This document shows, one piece after another, positions 12,701-23,800 of a stretch of DNA of 64,000 nt. Numbering within the stretch: the first letter of the stretch is position 1; each line of letters starts with the position of its first letter. The translations under genes and the position numbers were made by a program. The notes under the pieces were generated by a model. That model was not told where the DNA came from and did no database searches. It was given only the letters and a program-made list of their open reading frames with translations. The stretch lies in NCBI GenBank assembly GCA_033964015.1, contig CM066922.1:25538961-25602960 (forward strand), read 5' to 3'. Source of the stretch: Scolanthus callimorphus. Its lineage: Eukaryota > Cnidaria > Anthozoa > Actiniaria > Edwardsiidae.

Positions 12701-14854
12701 GAGCCTGAAAAAGTCCGTTCGAATAACATAAAATCGGCCCAATGAATGCTCTCCAAACTTGCTGTGATTTAATGTTAGCTACTCAGGGATTAGTGCGAGG
12801 GGTGTCATTTGAAAAGTTTAGGTCGCGCAACGCGTCCGATGGCTGCTAATTATAAACAAGGGTGTGGTTATAACGTTGCTATAGCAACTCCGATCACAAC
12901 AAAATGCACACTACAATAAAGTTCAAACCCTCCAGGGTAACCATGTGAAAGTTCAGACTGGTACAGGTTTTGAGCGTGAACAGCAGGCATACAAAGATTG
13001 GGCGTTGAGGGCAGAAAAAATTGTAGGCAGCCTCCTTAATAAATAAAATATATCATCTTGCATGTAATGATCTTGTATCCTATGAGATCAGGGTTTGAAA
13101 TTAAACCAGAGGCGTAGCCACAGGGGTTCCGGGACCACCCTCTCACATCATAGATCCCACTTCCTCCTCTCCTATTTTTAGTGATTTTATCACAAACCTA
13201 CCGAATAACCAAGGAGACTTCTGTTTGCATGTAAAATGCCAAAGACTTTGCAGCACTGGCTATTCAAATGAACATTAAGAGTACAACCTTCACAATTCGA
13301 GAGCAATATTTTGCAACCTAATGTGAAAATTGTTTGTCCCTTTTGTGGCTGTATCAGTCACGAATTCCAGCCCTGTAGATCCTGCTTAACATACCTGGCA
13401 ACTCTCCAGGTTTCCCCGGAGTCTCCAGGTTTTTTAACAAATCTCCGGTCTACAGTGTTAATCTCCCAGTTTTTCAAAATATTCTGATTCATAGTCAGAC
13501 ACAAAAAAGGCAAATGAAGTCTCACACCATTGGCAAAGATTTGGAGATAGTTCAGACGTTTTGTCAGCAGGGTTTTGGAAAGGTTTCGGGAAAGGCTCGG
13601 GAAAATGAGATGTGTCCGACGAATTCTCCAGGTTTCAGAGCCTCTGAGGTTGACAGGTATGCTTTTATAATAGGTTTTTCACAATAGTTCTGAAGAATGC
13701 TAAGGAAAATTGAGTCATTCTTTGTGAGAGGAAAATTTATAGGAAAAATGTGAGCAAATTTTATCTTAAAGATAAATTGTTTTATATAATGGGGCCTCCT
13801 CCTTCGGTGCCCCTCCCTAACCAAATGTCTTGAACCTTTATTCATTTACTGAAGGTATAAACCTACTCTCCAGGTCAAGATTTTCAACGTACCCAAATAC
13901 ATTATGGCATCATCTCTAGCAATGTGCAAATGCTCTGCACCTGTCGCATCATGGGTAAGTTGGACAGACACAAGTGACAACTCTTCCACGGAGTGACCTG
14001 CAAGATGTGATGCAGCAAAGCAAAATGCTAAATGAATTCTTGCTCATCACTACACTGCTTATGGATTTAATGTTGTGCTTCTAACTAAATTAGACTGAAA
14101 GTGCATAGGATACAATTTCATTTTTGGACCATGAATGAATGACAATGACAAGGCCATGAAGGACAAAATATTCATTAAAGAAAAGTGCAATGTCAACAGG
14201 TTTTATAAGGTTTGCCAATCCAATTATGGTCTCTTAATTGTATCAGATTATATTAAACACATGAAAATTTCTGAAGAAGAGCAGCTGAAGTAAAGCTTGA
14301 ACTGTTGGCTAATTTAATTCATCTGTTTCAGTCTCTTTCTGTCATTTCCCAATACCCTTTCCCATGCAGATTGGCATTGCATACTATCACAAGTGTTGAT
14401 CAATTCCTTGGTTTAAAGAATATTGACCATGTATAGAGTGAGTGTTATTTAATACCTTGGTTACAGTGTAGCCATGCAGTTTGTCCCCTGTATTAAGCTC
14501 ACCTAAAATTAACAAATAATATGAAAAAGAAAAATATTAACCAATCAAAATCAACAATTAATATGTCACCAGCATTTTGATAATCATTATCATTATTACA
14601 ATCAAGGGCTTGTTATTTGTCTTTTCAGTCACAAAAGTGAATAGAAAATCCACAAAAATGCCTGGTGCCCACAATTTTGATAAGGTTGCACAGAATGTCC
14701 AGACAATCAAAGAGTTAGTATCTGAGAAATTTAAAAAATGTGCCACATGATGATGTGTACTTACCTGCTAAATCTAGTACTGAGCTTGTTGTTGCTTGTT
14801 GGTCAGATTCTGTTTTGGCACACAAGTATCTTGGTCTGATAATGCAAGAGGATT
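3706..14854 (-). CDS. PITRM1: Presequence protease, mitochondrial (PITRM1-like), N-terminal part, runs off left edge
   Basis: Zinc metalloprotease of the pitrilysin M16C family; known members degrade cleaved targeting peptides in the mitochondrial matrix. Exons seen on the minus strand, 5' to 3': about 14854 (or 14835)-14765, 14502-14456, 13997-13893, 11285-11134 and 3820-3706, all bounded by AG/GT. The order of conserved blocks matches animal PITRM1: [46 protein letters not shown], then a block with FSTQN and RLRELDF. HILEH is the inverted HxxEH zinc-binding and catalytic motif. The first listed exon is poorly conserved and may hold the presequence; no start codon was found, so a further 5' exon is expected between 14.9 and about 17.4 kb. 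The third zinc ligand and the remaining three quarters of the protein lie beyond position 1. Splice phases fit except around exon 13997-13893, which carries two apparent frameshifts, so the gene may be damaged or mis-sequenced. Family certain; functional state open. Confidence 0.85.
4425..4729. mobile_element. TA-flanked MITE, GAGCGG family
   Basis: Ends GAGCGGATTTCAGATGACTG / CAGTCATGTGGAAAGCGCTC, flanked by TA on both sides, as in Tc1/mariner-derived MITEs. About 305 bp. Confidence 0.75.
5245..5313. repeat. Direct repeat R1, copy 1
   Basis: 69 bp, identical in large part to 5552-5620 (AGTCGTATATCTTCACTCGG … GGAAGGAGACCTGGC). Confidence 0.85.
5483..5557. repeat. Direct repeat R2, copy 1
   Basis: 75 bp starting GATCTCAAAACCAACTGAAT. 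The second copy at 8323-8397 has the same orientation, so the two flank 2.8 kb of satellites. Confidence 0.85.
5552..5620. repeat. Direct repeat R1, copy 2
   Basis: Same sequence and orientation as 5245-5313. It directly follows and overlaps the end of repeat R2 (5483-5557). Confidence 0.85.
5695..6140. repeat. Minisatellite, about 31-bp unit, about 14 copies
   Basis: Degenerate tandem units resembling ACCCATAACTCAAACCTCTC, then TTGACCACA. No coding potential. Confidence 0.8.
6141..6350. repeat. Single diverged unit of the 128-bp CRE satellite family
   Basis: Contains GACGACGTCACACCACATGA, TTCACCCAAG, GGTTCATCCCTTCCCAAGAT and a CCATGACAGAATGG tail, matching the order of units at 60646-61480. 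The main arrays are more than 50 kb away. Confidence 0.6.
6364..6501. repeat. Short inverted repeat
   Basis: CGAAGGGTTGGGCTCCCTGTGT at 6364 faces ACACAGGGAACCCAACCCTTCG at 6478, enclosing about 90 bp; a small foldback or MITE. A 25-nt poly-T tract follows at 6580-6604. Confidence 0.6.
6609..7375. repeat. Higher-order satellite with CACGTG-centred units
   Basis: Short units CTCGCACCACGTGCGGTAAA alternate with a longer block (GGTACGTTCTTCCTCTTG … GACACAAACGTGCC). The composite repeats about every 117-140 bp. Long frames here come from the period and are not genes. Confidence 0.8.
7376..8322. other. No gene seen
   Basis: Unique-looking, A-rich sequence between the satellite and repeat R2. Both strands are closed by stops within about 110 codons and nothing is recognisable. 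Confidence 0.5.
8323..8397. repeat. Direct repeat R2, copy 2
   Basis: Essentially exact copy of 5483-5557, in the same orientation. It abuts the left foldback arm at 8423. Confidence 0.85.
8423..9200. repeat. Left arm of a 3.9-kb foldback
   Basis: Reverse complement of 11518-12294 (about 777 bp). It contains at least five copies of TGGTCGCTTACGAGAGCTT in both orientations, interspersed with AACGGAGCTGGTCG. Confidence 0.85.
9206..9306. repeat. G-rich minisatellite, left block
   Basis: About five units of GTCGTGGGTGTGGGTACGAA, roughly 20 bp each. A direct-orientation partner lies at 10668-10750. Many G-triplets could form a quadruplex. Confidence 0.75.
9293..10540. mobile_element. TIR element carrying the OTU remnant
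   Basis: Inverted ends begin CCAAGTCGTGGGTAGGGATT and remain complementary over about 145 bp (9293-9442 against 10395-10540). It lies between two direct G-rich arrays (9206-9306 and 10668-10750). Confidence 0.7.
9692..10180 (+). pseudogene. Decayed OTU-type cysteine protease ORF inside a TIR element
   Basis: ATG at 9692 opens [19 protein letters not shown], then [14 protein letters not shown], the OTU catalytic signature (Asp next to the nucleophile Cys, D-G-D-C-F). After about 40 codons the frame breaks. The next frame continues [19 protein letters not shown], which fits the following OTU helix, before further stops. OTU domains are often carried by eukaryotic DNA transposons and retroelements. 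The ORF sits between 145-bp inverted termini, so it is a transposon passenger, now dead. No transposase was recognised. Confidence 0.6.
10668..10750. repeat. G-rich minisatellite, right block
   Basis: Same unit and same orientation as 9206-9306, starting with the same GAGTTTGACTTATGGTCG. The OTU element appears to have inserted into, or duplicated, one array. Confidence 0.75.
10751..10890. repeat. Small inverted-repeat element
   Basis: TCGTACCAGATGCCCCCAGA faces CTCTGGTTTCCAGGGTACGA across a GCTTCGCTCG-rich centre; a MITE-like hairpin. Confidence 0.5.
11134..11285 (-). CDS. PITRM1: PITRM1 exon carrying the HILEH zinc-binding motif
   Basis: A 152-nt exon with acceptor ..tatcag and donor GTGAGT. 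It encodes 50 full codons, [12 protein letters not shown] through LANFMNAFT, with one base on each side. H-I-L-E-H supplies two zinc histidines and the catalytic glutamate. It joins in phase to the exon at 3820-3706 ([10 protein letters not shown]). No stop or shift is present. The intron between these two exons is 7.3 kb and packed with repeats. Confidence 0.9.
11400..13040. mobile_element. 1.64-kb TIR element overlapping the foldback arm
   Basis: Ends ATTAAGGAGGCTGCC / GGCAGCCTCCTTAAT, with about 118 bp of inverted similarity at each end. The foldback right arm lies just inside the left TIR. A 98-codon ORF at 12449-12745 is not recognisable. Confidence 0.7.
11518..12294. repeat. Right arm of the 3.9-kb foldback
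   Basis: Near-exact inverse of 8423-9200, separated by about 2.3 kb holding the OTU element and the HILEH exon of PITRM1. The exon is thus enclosed by the arms. Confidence 0.85.
13390..13661. mobile_element. MITE with CATACCTGGCAAC ends
   Basis: Ends CATACCTGGCAACTCTCCAG / GAGGTTGACAGGTATG. Related CCGGGAG-rich pieces occur at about 4040-4160, 47385-47440, 55677-55757 and 55960-56010. Confidence 0.65.
13893..13997 (-). pseudogene. PITRM1: PITRM1 exon with two apparent single-base deletions
   Basis: The upstream exon ends in phase 0 (…TVTK) and the downstream exon needs two preceding bases before its first G. The exon should therefore be 107 nt, but it is 105 nt. One base is missing just after the acceptor (expected V-H-S-V-E-E-L, read only after a shift). 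A second is missing near the donor (expected ARDDANNVF; the raw bases give ARDDAIMYL). Read in phase 0, the exon reaches a TAA near its end. Both gaps fall in short repeats (CC and TT), so assembly error is a real alternative to true decay. Confidence 0.6.
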
Positions 14855-15440
14855 CTTTTAGATTTATCATAATTTATTAATTCAAAACATAAAATATCCA
14901 TGACCCGCAGAGCACATTTTCAAGAGAGGGAAGGAGGAGTGAAGCATAAGAAAGAATGGATTGTATCACCAATTTGGGGACTGAATATTAGAAAACTATA
15001 TCCATCAATATTTTTGATATTTTTGATAGCTTCAGCCACTCCCTGCAAGTCCCACAAGGTTAGATTGATTCTCATCCACTACAGTTTTGTAAGTACTTTG
15101 CCTTTCTGCGCATGCCTCTCATAAGCATCATGGTGTCAAGTGTCCTGCAAGGTCGACATGTCACAAAATCTTCATCTTTTCAAATTCTAAACATATCTTT
15201 TCCATATCTTTTCCTCAATGTGTCATATCGTCAACTTGTCATGTGTCAACTGGTCAACACGTTCAATATATAAACATGCCAACTGCTTACATAGTCCTCT
15301 CAAGCACACTGTAGAATGAGGCTATGTGAATAATGAATAAGTTATCCTGAGCATGTTGATGTGTTGACGCATTTCTTTTGGGGTATAGCGCTATACACAA
15401 GGGGGTATTCTGCAGCCTTTCCCGAATATGTTGATGCAAT
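14855..15440. other. No gene recognised
   Basis: Expected to contain further 5' sequence of PITRM1, but no start codon with donor could be chosen with confidence. Confidence 0.4.
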
Positions 15441-15714
15441 GGCCGTTTTCAGACTAGAGAAGAACAAATCATCTGGACAGACAAATAATCTTAAGATGAA
15501 CAAATTGTCTGAAGTGAAAATGGGATGAACAAATTTACACACGAACAAATTGTCTAAATTTGTTTGGCTGTTTGGCTGTCTAGGAAGAGGTTAGGGTTTA
15601 GGGTTTAGACAGACAAATCGACCAAAGTTCGACCTAAATTCACATTAGACGAACAAATCATCAGACGATTTGTCTGTCCAGACGATTTGTTCATCTTCTA
15701 GTGTGAAAACGGCC
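15441..15714. mobile_element. MITE, 274 bp
   Basis: Ends GGCCGTTTTCAGACTAGA / TCTAGTGTGAAAACGGCC. Inside both ends, AACAAATC and TCTGGACAGACAAAT are also inverted. The internal TTAGGGTTTAGGGTTTAG is short and not a telomere. Confidence 0.75.
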
Positions 15715-15931
15715 AATCCCACATGACAGCAAAATAATATGCAACGTACTCTACAAATTCCAACAGATATGAATATGGAGTTGATATGAATATGGAGCAG
15801 TAAACTATTGACTGCTATTGACTGCTGCCAGAGGCCAAAACCCGAGGAGGCATTATAGAATCCCCCGCGTAAAGAGAAAATATAAGGGTATATGGTACAT
15901 ATGGCAGAAAAAATCTTGATCCGTCGGAGCA

Positions 15932-16058
15932 GGGCCCGCAAAAGGTATCGGGTAACGTTTATGATTGGATGATCAGATCACGTGACTCGCAAAGGGCCCG
16001 CAAAAGGTCTTGGGTAACGTTTATGATTGGATGACGAGATCACGTGACTCGCAAAGGG
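15932..16058. repeat. Tandem duplication, two 62-bp units
   Basis: GGGCCCGCAAAAGGT … GATCACGTGACTCGCAAA occurs twice in direct tandem with a few changes. Confidence 0.85.
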
Positions 16059-16658
16059 ACGCAAATTAAAAAGAGCTGTTCTTCATAAACGAGGGCTTGA
16101 GACCTCTGAGACTGTTGTCACTGGCGGACAATAAAAATTATAAACATCACAACAAACTGGTCGTGACATTTAATAAATCACCAAAAACTCTAAGGAGACG
16201 CTCAGCCGAAGTCAGTCAGTGCAATCCATAGTTCAGAATTAGCAAATGTGAGCTGCTGTGGCTGTGTAGTCTAGAGAAAAACTTGAATGTTCAGAAAGCT
16301 AAGAGCTCTAACTTCATAATAGTAGTAAAGCATTCAAAATGGTTGCTATTGTGCTTAACAATAGGTCAACTCTATAAAATCCTCTCTAGCTTTCGCTACG
16401 AAAGAATGTGATAATTTACTGACAAGATTTCATAAGTTCACAAAACTCAGAAAGAGGACTTTAGAATTATTATTTTTTGCTTCAGCACAAGGGAGAAGTC
16501 GGCGTTTTTGTCTTCTTCCGTTGTGTGCGCTGTCTGCTGTGTAATGGTTGCCGCTAAAGTATTCTAAGCCGGAAATCTGGCAAGGGCGGAACGCGTTTTT
16601 TTCGTTCTGTTAAATTAAGTTCTATTATAAGCTCTTTAGCAGCTTTAGGTGATAGTTG

Positions 16659-16777
16659 GTATAAAAACGCAGATATAGGTTATTAGGGAGCAGCGATTGA
16701 AAAAGAGCAAAAGCAGAGAAGTCGCGAAGCAGAGACAGCCAAACGAGAGTCTAAAGTCTTGTGTTCTGTTCTCCGTT
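16659..16777 (+). promoter_or_regulatory. TATA box with a possible spliced non-coding first exon
   Basis: TATAAAAACGC at about 16660 is followed after roughly 110 bp by a strong donor (CTCCGTT|GTAAGT, GT at 16778). This could be an alternative leader exon for CEP57 or a repeat-derived promoter. No protein is encoded. Confidence 0.25.
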
Positions 16778-17379
16778 GTAAGTATTTCCGGAAAGATCAA
16801 TTGGCTTTAGGCTTTCAAGTATTCACATTCATTAATAGTCGTTTTGGAATTGTGACACAATAGTTTTCAGAAGAGTTTTCGGTATTTCGCTAGAGTTTCA
16901 GAAGAGTTTTGACGGCTTTAAGTCCTTTTGGTTAGAATTGTTTGTAGAGTTTCGCCTTATAGAATTTCAATGTATCTTAACGGTTTTGTAAATACAACTG
17001 ACCAACTCCAACAAGCTGATAACGGTGGGTTCGTGGGTTGTCTGCAACAGCTGTAAAAATGTTAATTGAATACTTATTACATCTGCAGTTTAAAAGCACG
17101 GGGGCAGCTCTAGTGAGAACTATTACTAGTTAAAATTATGCAACAACTTTGACGTCGACCGGGTTAGATTGAGCGAAGTTGCTGATTCATTCTTTCTGGC
17201 ATTTTGTTTTGCACGTGCGTCAGGGAAGTCAACAACCGGTCAAATATTTACCCACCTCAGCCTTGACAAACAACTCGTCACGTCTCCAGTTACTAATCGC
17301 CTCAGAGAGCGCCACATTTTATTCCAGGATCTTGCAGGAATACTGGTTTATTTATTGCAGTAAAGTTACACACCACTTT

Positions 17380-17801
17380 CAAGATTGGCCGCCATTTTTA
17401 ATTCTGATGTGCGCGCAGAGGACGATGGGAGAAACACAGGAAGACCGTGGGTAGCATTTTTTTATGTCCTAGAATTTATTTGTATTGAGCTAACATCTTA
17501 CTATCGTTTATATTCCTGTAAATTTTTCTCAAAAATGTTTTATCTTACCTTTATAATTGCAAAGTCAATGTTAAAATTGAATTAAAACAGAATAACGCGG
17601 TTCCGCCATAGTACCTGAGCCTACGTTTTAGTTGTCAAGCGGTAATCCCCTTAAAAAAAAACGGACATTAGCTACAAAGCGTCAAAAGTTGTAAAGTCGA
17701 GCACAAACACAACTGAGTTTTATACGGATTTATTTACTATATCTGTGCTAAAGCTGACGAGGAATCATCAGAAATAGTTATTTAGTTTGTAGAAGTGTTC
17801 G
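17380..17801 (+). promoter_or_regulatory. CEP57: Candidate CEP57 promoter/5' UTR
   Basis: An inverted CCAAT box (ATTGG, 17384-17388) abuts GCCGCCATTTTT (17388-17399), the reverse complement of a YY1-type AAAATGGCGGC site common in TATA-less housekeeping promoters. The first proposed coding exon follows at 17802. PITRM1 runs the other way from about 14.9 kb, so this may serve both genes. No start site can be fixed from sequence. Confidence 0.35.
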
Positions 17802-20800
17802 ATGGAGGACCGAGATGTTGGGGTGAGTGGTTTATTATGCTGAACTGACTCATCGCGTCTTCGCCTCATCACAAACACAACTCGGTGCGTTGTTGCAGTG
17901 TTTGTTTGCTCAGACGCTGTGAACCAGTGAAGCGGTTTATGATCTATTGAATTATACAGTAAACTGGTTTTAGCCTGCAGGAGCTCCGTAAACTTTCCTA
18001 CACGCTTCTTTCATTGATATCTCAAGATTTGTCTAACCTTCTGCATTTAAGTTATACCGAGCTGAAGCCATGCAACAGCCATGAACTTGAACATTATTTT
18101 TTTTTGTAATTGTAGTATGAGAAAACGAAAGAAGCCATAATAACCGACTTTGTGTCCAGGAGATCAAAGTTTTGTTTGTCGCTGAAAATTATGTTATAGA
18201 AAGGATCATATCTCATTCCAGAACTTCATTTTATAATCTTTTTTCTTCTTACAGTAGTTTAAGTGCCCTTTCTAAAAATTAAGTTTTGTTATCCTGAGTT
18301 TTGTAATTGACATTGTTGTTATTTTTAACCTTTTGTATTTGTTAATACCAAATCGATTGTTCCATTCTTATCTTGAATTATCACTCGGCATAAGTGGACA
18401 AAACTGCAAAGCCATTGATGGGCTTACTGACCAGGGTTACCTTTTGTTTAGATTAAACAGAGAGACATTTTGCAGAGTTTCCTTTTTTACCATTGTGTGG
18501 TTCCAAAAAATATCCATACCCCCCCGACGGAAGGGTGTTGAAAAGTGACCCCCCCCCCAACCCCCCCACCCATCCCCACCCCTCTGGAATTTCCGAAGAA
18601 AATACAGTATTTGTATGGAAAAGATCAGGTAAATTGACCCTCCCACCCCTCCGGAATTTCCAATCCCTTCCGTAGGGGGGGTATGGATAATTTCTGGAAA
18701 CACACATTAGCTGGCCAGGGACGGATCCAGCATTTTGGAAAACGGGAAGCATTTCCTGTTTTGAAGAGCCAGATTTGTCAATAGGGCTACTAAACCTACA
18801 GTCTTGGACTACATTTTGCCATTTCAAACCATTTTTGCATTGCAAAGGGGGTGTGTCCGCACCCAAAGCACCACCCCTGAATCCGCCAATGCTGGCTCCA
18901 GATAGGGACTTTGTATGAGGAAGGATATCTATTTATTTATTCCACTCTTATCATGAGATATTGCCTCTAGCGATTCAAATGAGAATCAAGTTATTTTTCA
19001 ACTCTTATTTACCATATGGTCCATGTCATCAACATGTTCAAAAATGTTGCGGAAATTTTGTAGACCATGTATTTTCATATTGGTGTCCTCCAAGAAATGT
19101 TCAGAATCCTTTTACTTTAACTGTAGCTCGTAAGAAAAAAGATAATTAAGAAGATTTAAGTGAAGATTTCAGACTACAGTCATGACAATGAAAACCACTG
19201 GAAATGTGTTTCATTTACATGCATTCAACAAACATGTATTCAACAAACAATGTACTGGTATTCAAAACAGTAATCATTTTCTGAAACACAATCAATCACC
19301 TTAAAACATTAGTCAACTCTGAGGAATTCAGATAATTTCATACCCTGAACTGCTAGAAGCTCACATCAGTTAATCGTCTGAATAAATTAAAAAAAATAAA
19401 ATAAATTGTAACATGTTTAATAGCGCTTAATTCCATAAGCCTCTAAGCACTTTACAAATTGCGAGATGTCCGATCTCTAAGATGCGGACTGCAGTTGTAC
19501 AGTGCAGTTACAATCTCGGATAAGGACGTTAAACCGTAGGTCCCGTCTCTCACATGCACTACACTAACCTGAACCAGAGGGACGTTAAAGAACCACGGGG
19601 ACGTCGGAAGTTGCCCATCCTCAGTGTAGGACTTACATACTAACCCACTACACTGACAAGGGAGCCTCGTCATGTGGAGCCTCGCTCTGTGAGGATTTCC
19701 CGGCCCTCGGGCAAAAGCTAGTAAATAAATAAATGAGTCAGGGGTCCATTCATATATTGTTTAAGAGAGTTCTGTCACTGAGCATTTGGCCACCAACTTG
19801 CGTGGACTTGCGATGACTTGTGTTCACTTGCGTCCACTTTGAACATGTTCAAATTAATGTGCAAGACCAGGTTATTTAACATCCCTCATGATTAGCTTTG
19901 GTGTTGTGTATAAAATCCTGATGAACCCAATGGAGGTGTCATCTTTGAGGTGAAAAAAATTGGGCCACCCTTTGCCATAGGCCAAATTTTAAGGGGGTCC
20001 CAGAAGGTGCCAGCATCAGGTGCATTGTGATTCTCAACATAAAACAATCTAAAGCCCTGGCCAAACGAAACACAAGTTCGCACAAGTTTTGCTACTTGCA
20101 TTGACTTGCGCTCATTTGGCTACCAACTTGCGTGGACTTGCGATGACTTGTGTTCACTTGCATCCACTTTGAACATGTTCAAATTTTTGTGCAACTTGCG
20201 ACAACTTGCGTCTCGTTTGGCCACCACGTCACAAGTGTACGCAAGTTGATGCAAGTTTCCAATTTTCTTCGTTTTCCAAAATAACGAAATATTATGACCC
20301 AAACAAGTCATGAAAATGTTGTTTATATTTCTAGCTGTTATTTACAAGACAGTGGGTGAGATTATTCATTTCTTTCATATTTTTAACAAGAAAAACCCCA
20401 GCTTGAGCGTGCGCTCTGTGTTCGAAAGTGGTGTGATCATGTCATCATTACAAGCGCAAAAGCACCAAAAAACTCAACTTGCATCAAAACTTGCATCTCG
20501 TTTGGCCACCTCAACACAAGTCAGTGCAAGTCACAACTTGCATGAACTTGCGTTTCGTTTGGCCAGGGCTTAAAACACTCCTGCTAGCAAGCAAATCAGT
20601 TCATTTTGCTCATTTTAATCCAATGATGTTGTTCCAGTTAAACCCAGCAGGCTTGGGCGCATACTCACCACACAGGAGTAGCATCAGATCTGTGGCCAAC
20701 AGTTCTATTTCATCATATCAAGACTTCCCTCATGTCACCAAGTATCGCGCTGAGGGGCTGGCCACACCCAGGGGTAGTGCCCCACAAACAAACAGCAGAG

Positions 20801-23800
20801 GTCCGTTGATCATTGTTGATTTTATTCTGTCCTTTAATTGATTAGCCTCAACTCATTTCTGTCCAAGAACCCATCCACAGCTTAAAATGCCCACTCTGAG
20901 ACTATTCCCAAGCACATCGAGAAACCTTTCCCACCCTTCCACTTGTGTGTGGGACAATAGTCTTTGTCCATCCTACCCCACCCCAAGTGTGAGATGGAAT
21001 TGTTTTTCCTACCCTTTCCAAGTGTGAGACAAAATGATTTCCTAACCCTTCCCCCCAAGTGTGAGATGAAAGTTTTTCCTACCCTTCCTCCCAAGTGTGA
21101 GATGCAAGGTTTTTCACCCTTCCTCCCAAGTGTGAGATGCAAGGTTTTCCACCCTACCCCTATGTGTTAGATGGACCTTTTTCATTCTACCCCAAGCAAT
21201 AGAAAAAGGTTTGACTCATCCTTACTCCCTCTTTGTTATAAATCAGCTGTGATATCAGCATTAAAGGGGCTACAAGAAAAGATCCGCAATTTAGAACTTG
21301 AAAGGACTGAGGCAGAAGAGAACCTGAAGAGACTGGCAGTGGAGTCTAAGCATTACAAAGAAGTGTTACAGAAAGAGAACACTGTTAGAAGCATCAACAC
21401 TGGTGTTATCAGCAAACAGAATGAAGGTAATCGAATATGCCTTTTTTAATAAGATTTTTTATTTATTTTCAATAATTATTACTAATAATTACAACACATA
21501 GGGCACAACAGGCAAAAAAAAAAGACAAAAAAGTGTGCACTCTAGTTTTCTAGTTTTTTTGTAATTTCAGAGCTGCAAACTGACCTGCATTCAGCAGAGG
21601 CCAGATGCAACTTACTTGAGAAACAGCTTGATTACATGCGTAAGATGGTCCATTCAGCCGAGAATGATCGCGACACAGCAGTACAGAGGTCGGCCGTGCT
21701 AGCTCAGCAGATGACACAGCACTCAGCAGATGAAATCAAGGGGCAGCTGGGCAAACTAACGGGACTAGAGAGGGAACATATGAAGCTTACTGCTTCACAC
21801 TCACTCGCTGAGGTGAGGTTTTTATCCTGGCTTGTACCCTCTAAGAAGAGAGACACTGCCTGATGTCAACCTCAGGAAACGTCTTCATATAGTCAGGGCC
21901 CGTGGTTTGATGCGGTTTTTTTTCTGAAATTATGCGCTAAAAATTCTAAATTATGCGCTAAAAATACGAAATTATGCGGGATTGCGCAATATTTTTTAAC
22001 AAATGCCGTAACATATTTTGCTCTTTTCGCCTGTTTTGTCAGGGGCACCCAACGATCATTTTCGGTAAAATAGTATCTGTTCGGATGGTGGAATGAGAGC
22101 TAAAACTTTCGCTTCAGAATTTCAAGCTTTAACTTTCGTATATAGATCATAAGATCCCCTGGATTTTTCGAATTGCACAAAAACCGTAAATTTTACTAAT
22201 TTTTGGGTGACTTTTGCCGTTAAAAAGGTCACCTAAAATTTTCGGATAGAGTTTTTCCCCTACCATTTTCGGAAGACTTGATTTCAATCCCTAAAATTTT
22301 CGCAATCCAAAACTTTCAGCTATGAAATCCGAACAGATATAAAATTTGTAGGGATTAAAAATACCCAGTTTACAGTCATTTGTGTGCTCAGCAACGACTT
22401 ATAATGGCATTCTGAGCTGTTTTACGATATTGTCTCGTTGGGTGCCCCTGTTTTGTTACATGGATATAGCTGCTACTTAACTTTAACAACTTTTGTTTGT
22501 CTATAAAATGCTCTGTGATGAGTTCCAATCGCCTCGCTTTACTCACGTTATGACGCTACGTTTTCTTCCAGGGAAGCCCGTGTTTTCGCTGTTAATAAAG
22601 CTTATTACTTTCTTACAAAAAAGCGTTACAAACTACCGGTAACTTCCGTTACACGGTAGTAAAGATTATTAAGTTTGGTCTTCTTTCGTTTACTTGTCTC
22701 AGACCAAGGCGCACTTTTTTCATACGGCAAGGATCGTAACAACGCACTCCTATCCAACCATGAACTGAACGATCACAAGAGCTAAACGGTCACAAGAGCT
22801 ATCATTACGATCTCTCATTATCACAAACATCGTTGCGCTTGTTTGCCGTCGTTCTGCACGTAATTATCAAAATAAATCCTCATCGCGAGAGCGATCTGTC
22901 GGAGGTAGTGTAAGAGCTTTTATAAAACCAAAAACGGGCAACGTAATTCTGTCAGTGTTTTGTTTTTGTTATCGAGGGAGCTGTTTATGTGCCTTGCTTT
23001 TACTTGTAAAATATCCAAAGCGCAAGCGTGTTTGAATCTATCTTGCTCAGCCAATTAGGCACGTTTTATTGCTTTTCGATATCAGTTCCCAGCGCTCCTT
23101 GTTATTCTCATTTCTATTGAGTTGTTTTGACGTTGGACAGACGATTTCAGAAGAAATGTATCACTTTGTGAGAACAAATAGGAAAGAAAGTTTGAAATTC
23201 ACCAAGTAATGATGCCTTTTTGATGTTTTTCACAAAAGTTTGGGAAATTATGCGGGATTTGACGGATTATGCGCATTATGCGGAAAAAGCCAAATTATGC
23301 GTTTCCGCACCAGCGCATCAAACCACGGGCCCTGTATAGTTTATAAACATGATAATACATAGAAAGAGGGAGGGTCTTCAAATTGTCAAATTTGGAGTGA
23401 ATCGTGTAAATATTGATCAAGATAAGCCATTTCAAAAAGCATGACCACATTCAAACACGTCAAGGTACAAATCTTTACCATATTTGGAAGCGGGTTTTGA
23501 CAATAAAAAAATCGCAAAAGCCAATCGTGTGCTAAATGCATAATAATTAGTTCTAAACACAGCCCATAATTTCCTCGCTTCATGCTTTCCATTGTTTCCC
23601 AAATATGGTCACGATTTGTACCGACCATTGGTCATGCTTGTTACGTTGTTACACGTTTCAACTGACTTTGTTTCTGGTTCCATCTGATCACTTTAGTTTT
23701 TCTTTGCTTTAATCTTGCCACAATTTTGTTATTTCGATGTTGAGCTTGTAACAACAATCCTTTCGTCAGAAGGCTCTCAGTAGTGCGTAAGTCATCTCAA

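Noticed and set aside
12449..12745. 98-codon frame inside the 11400-13040 element
   Set aside because: Composition is not clearly coding and no motif is recognisable; it may be an eroded transposon ORF but cannot be supported.
15590..15610. TTAGGGTTTAGGGTTTAG as an interstitial telomere
   Set aside because: Only about two and a half imperfect units, inside a MITE with clear TIRs.
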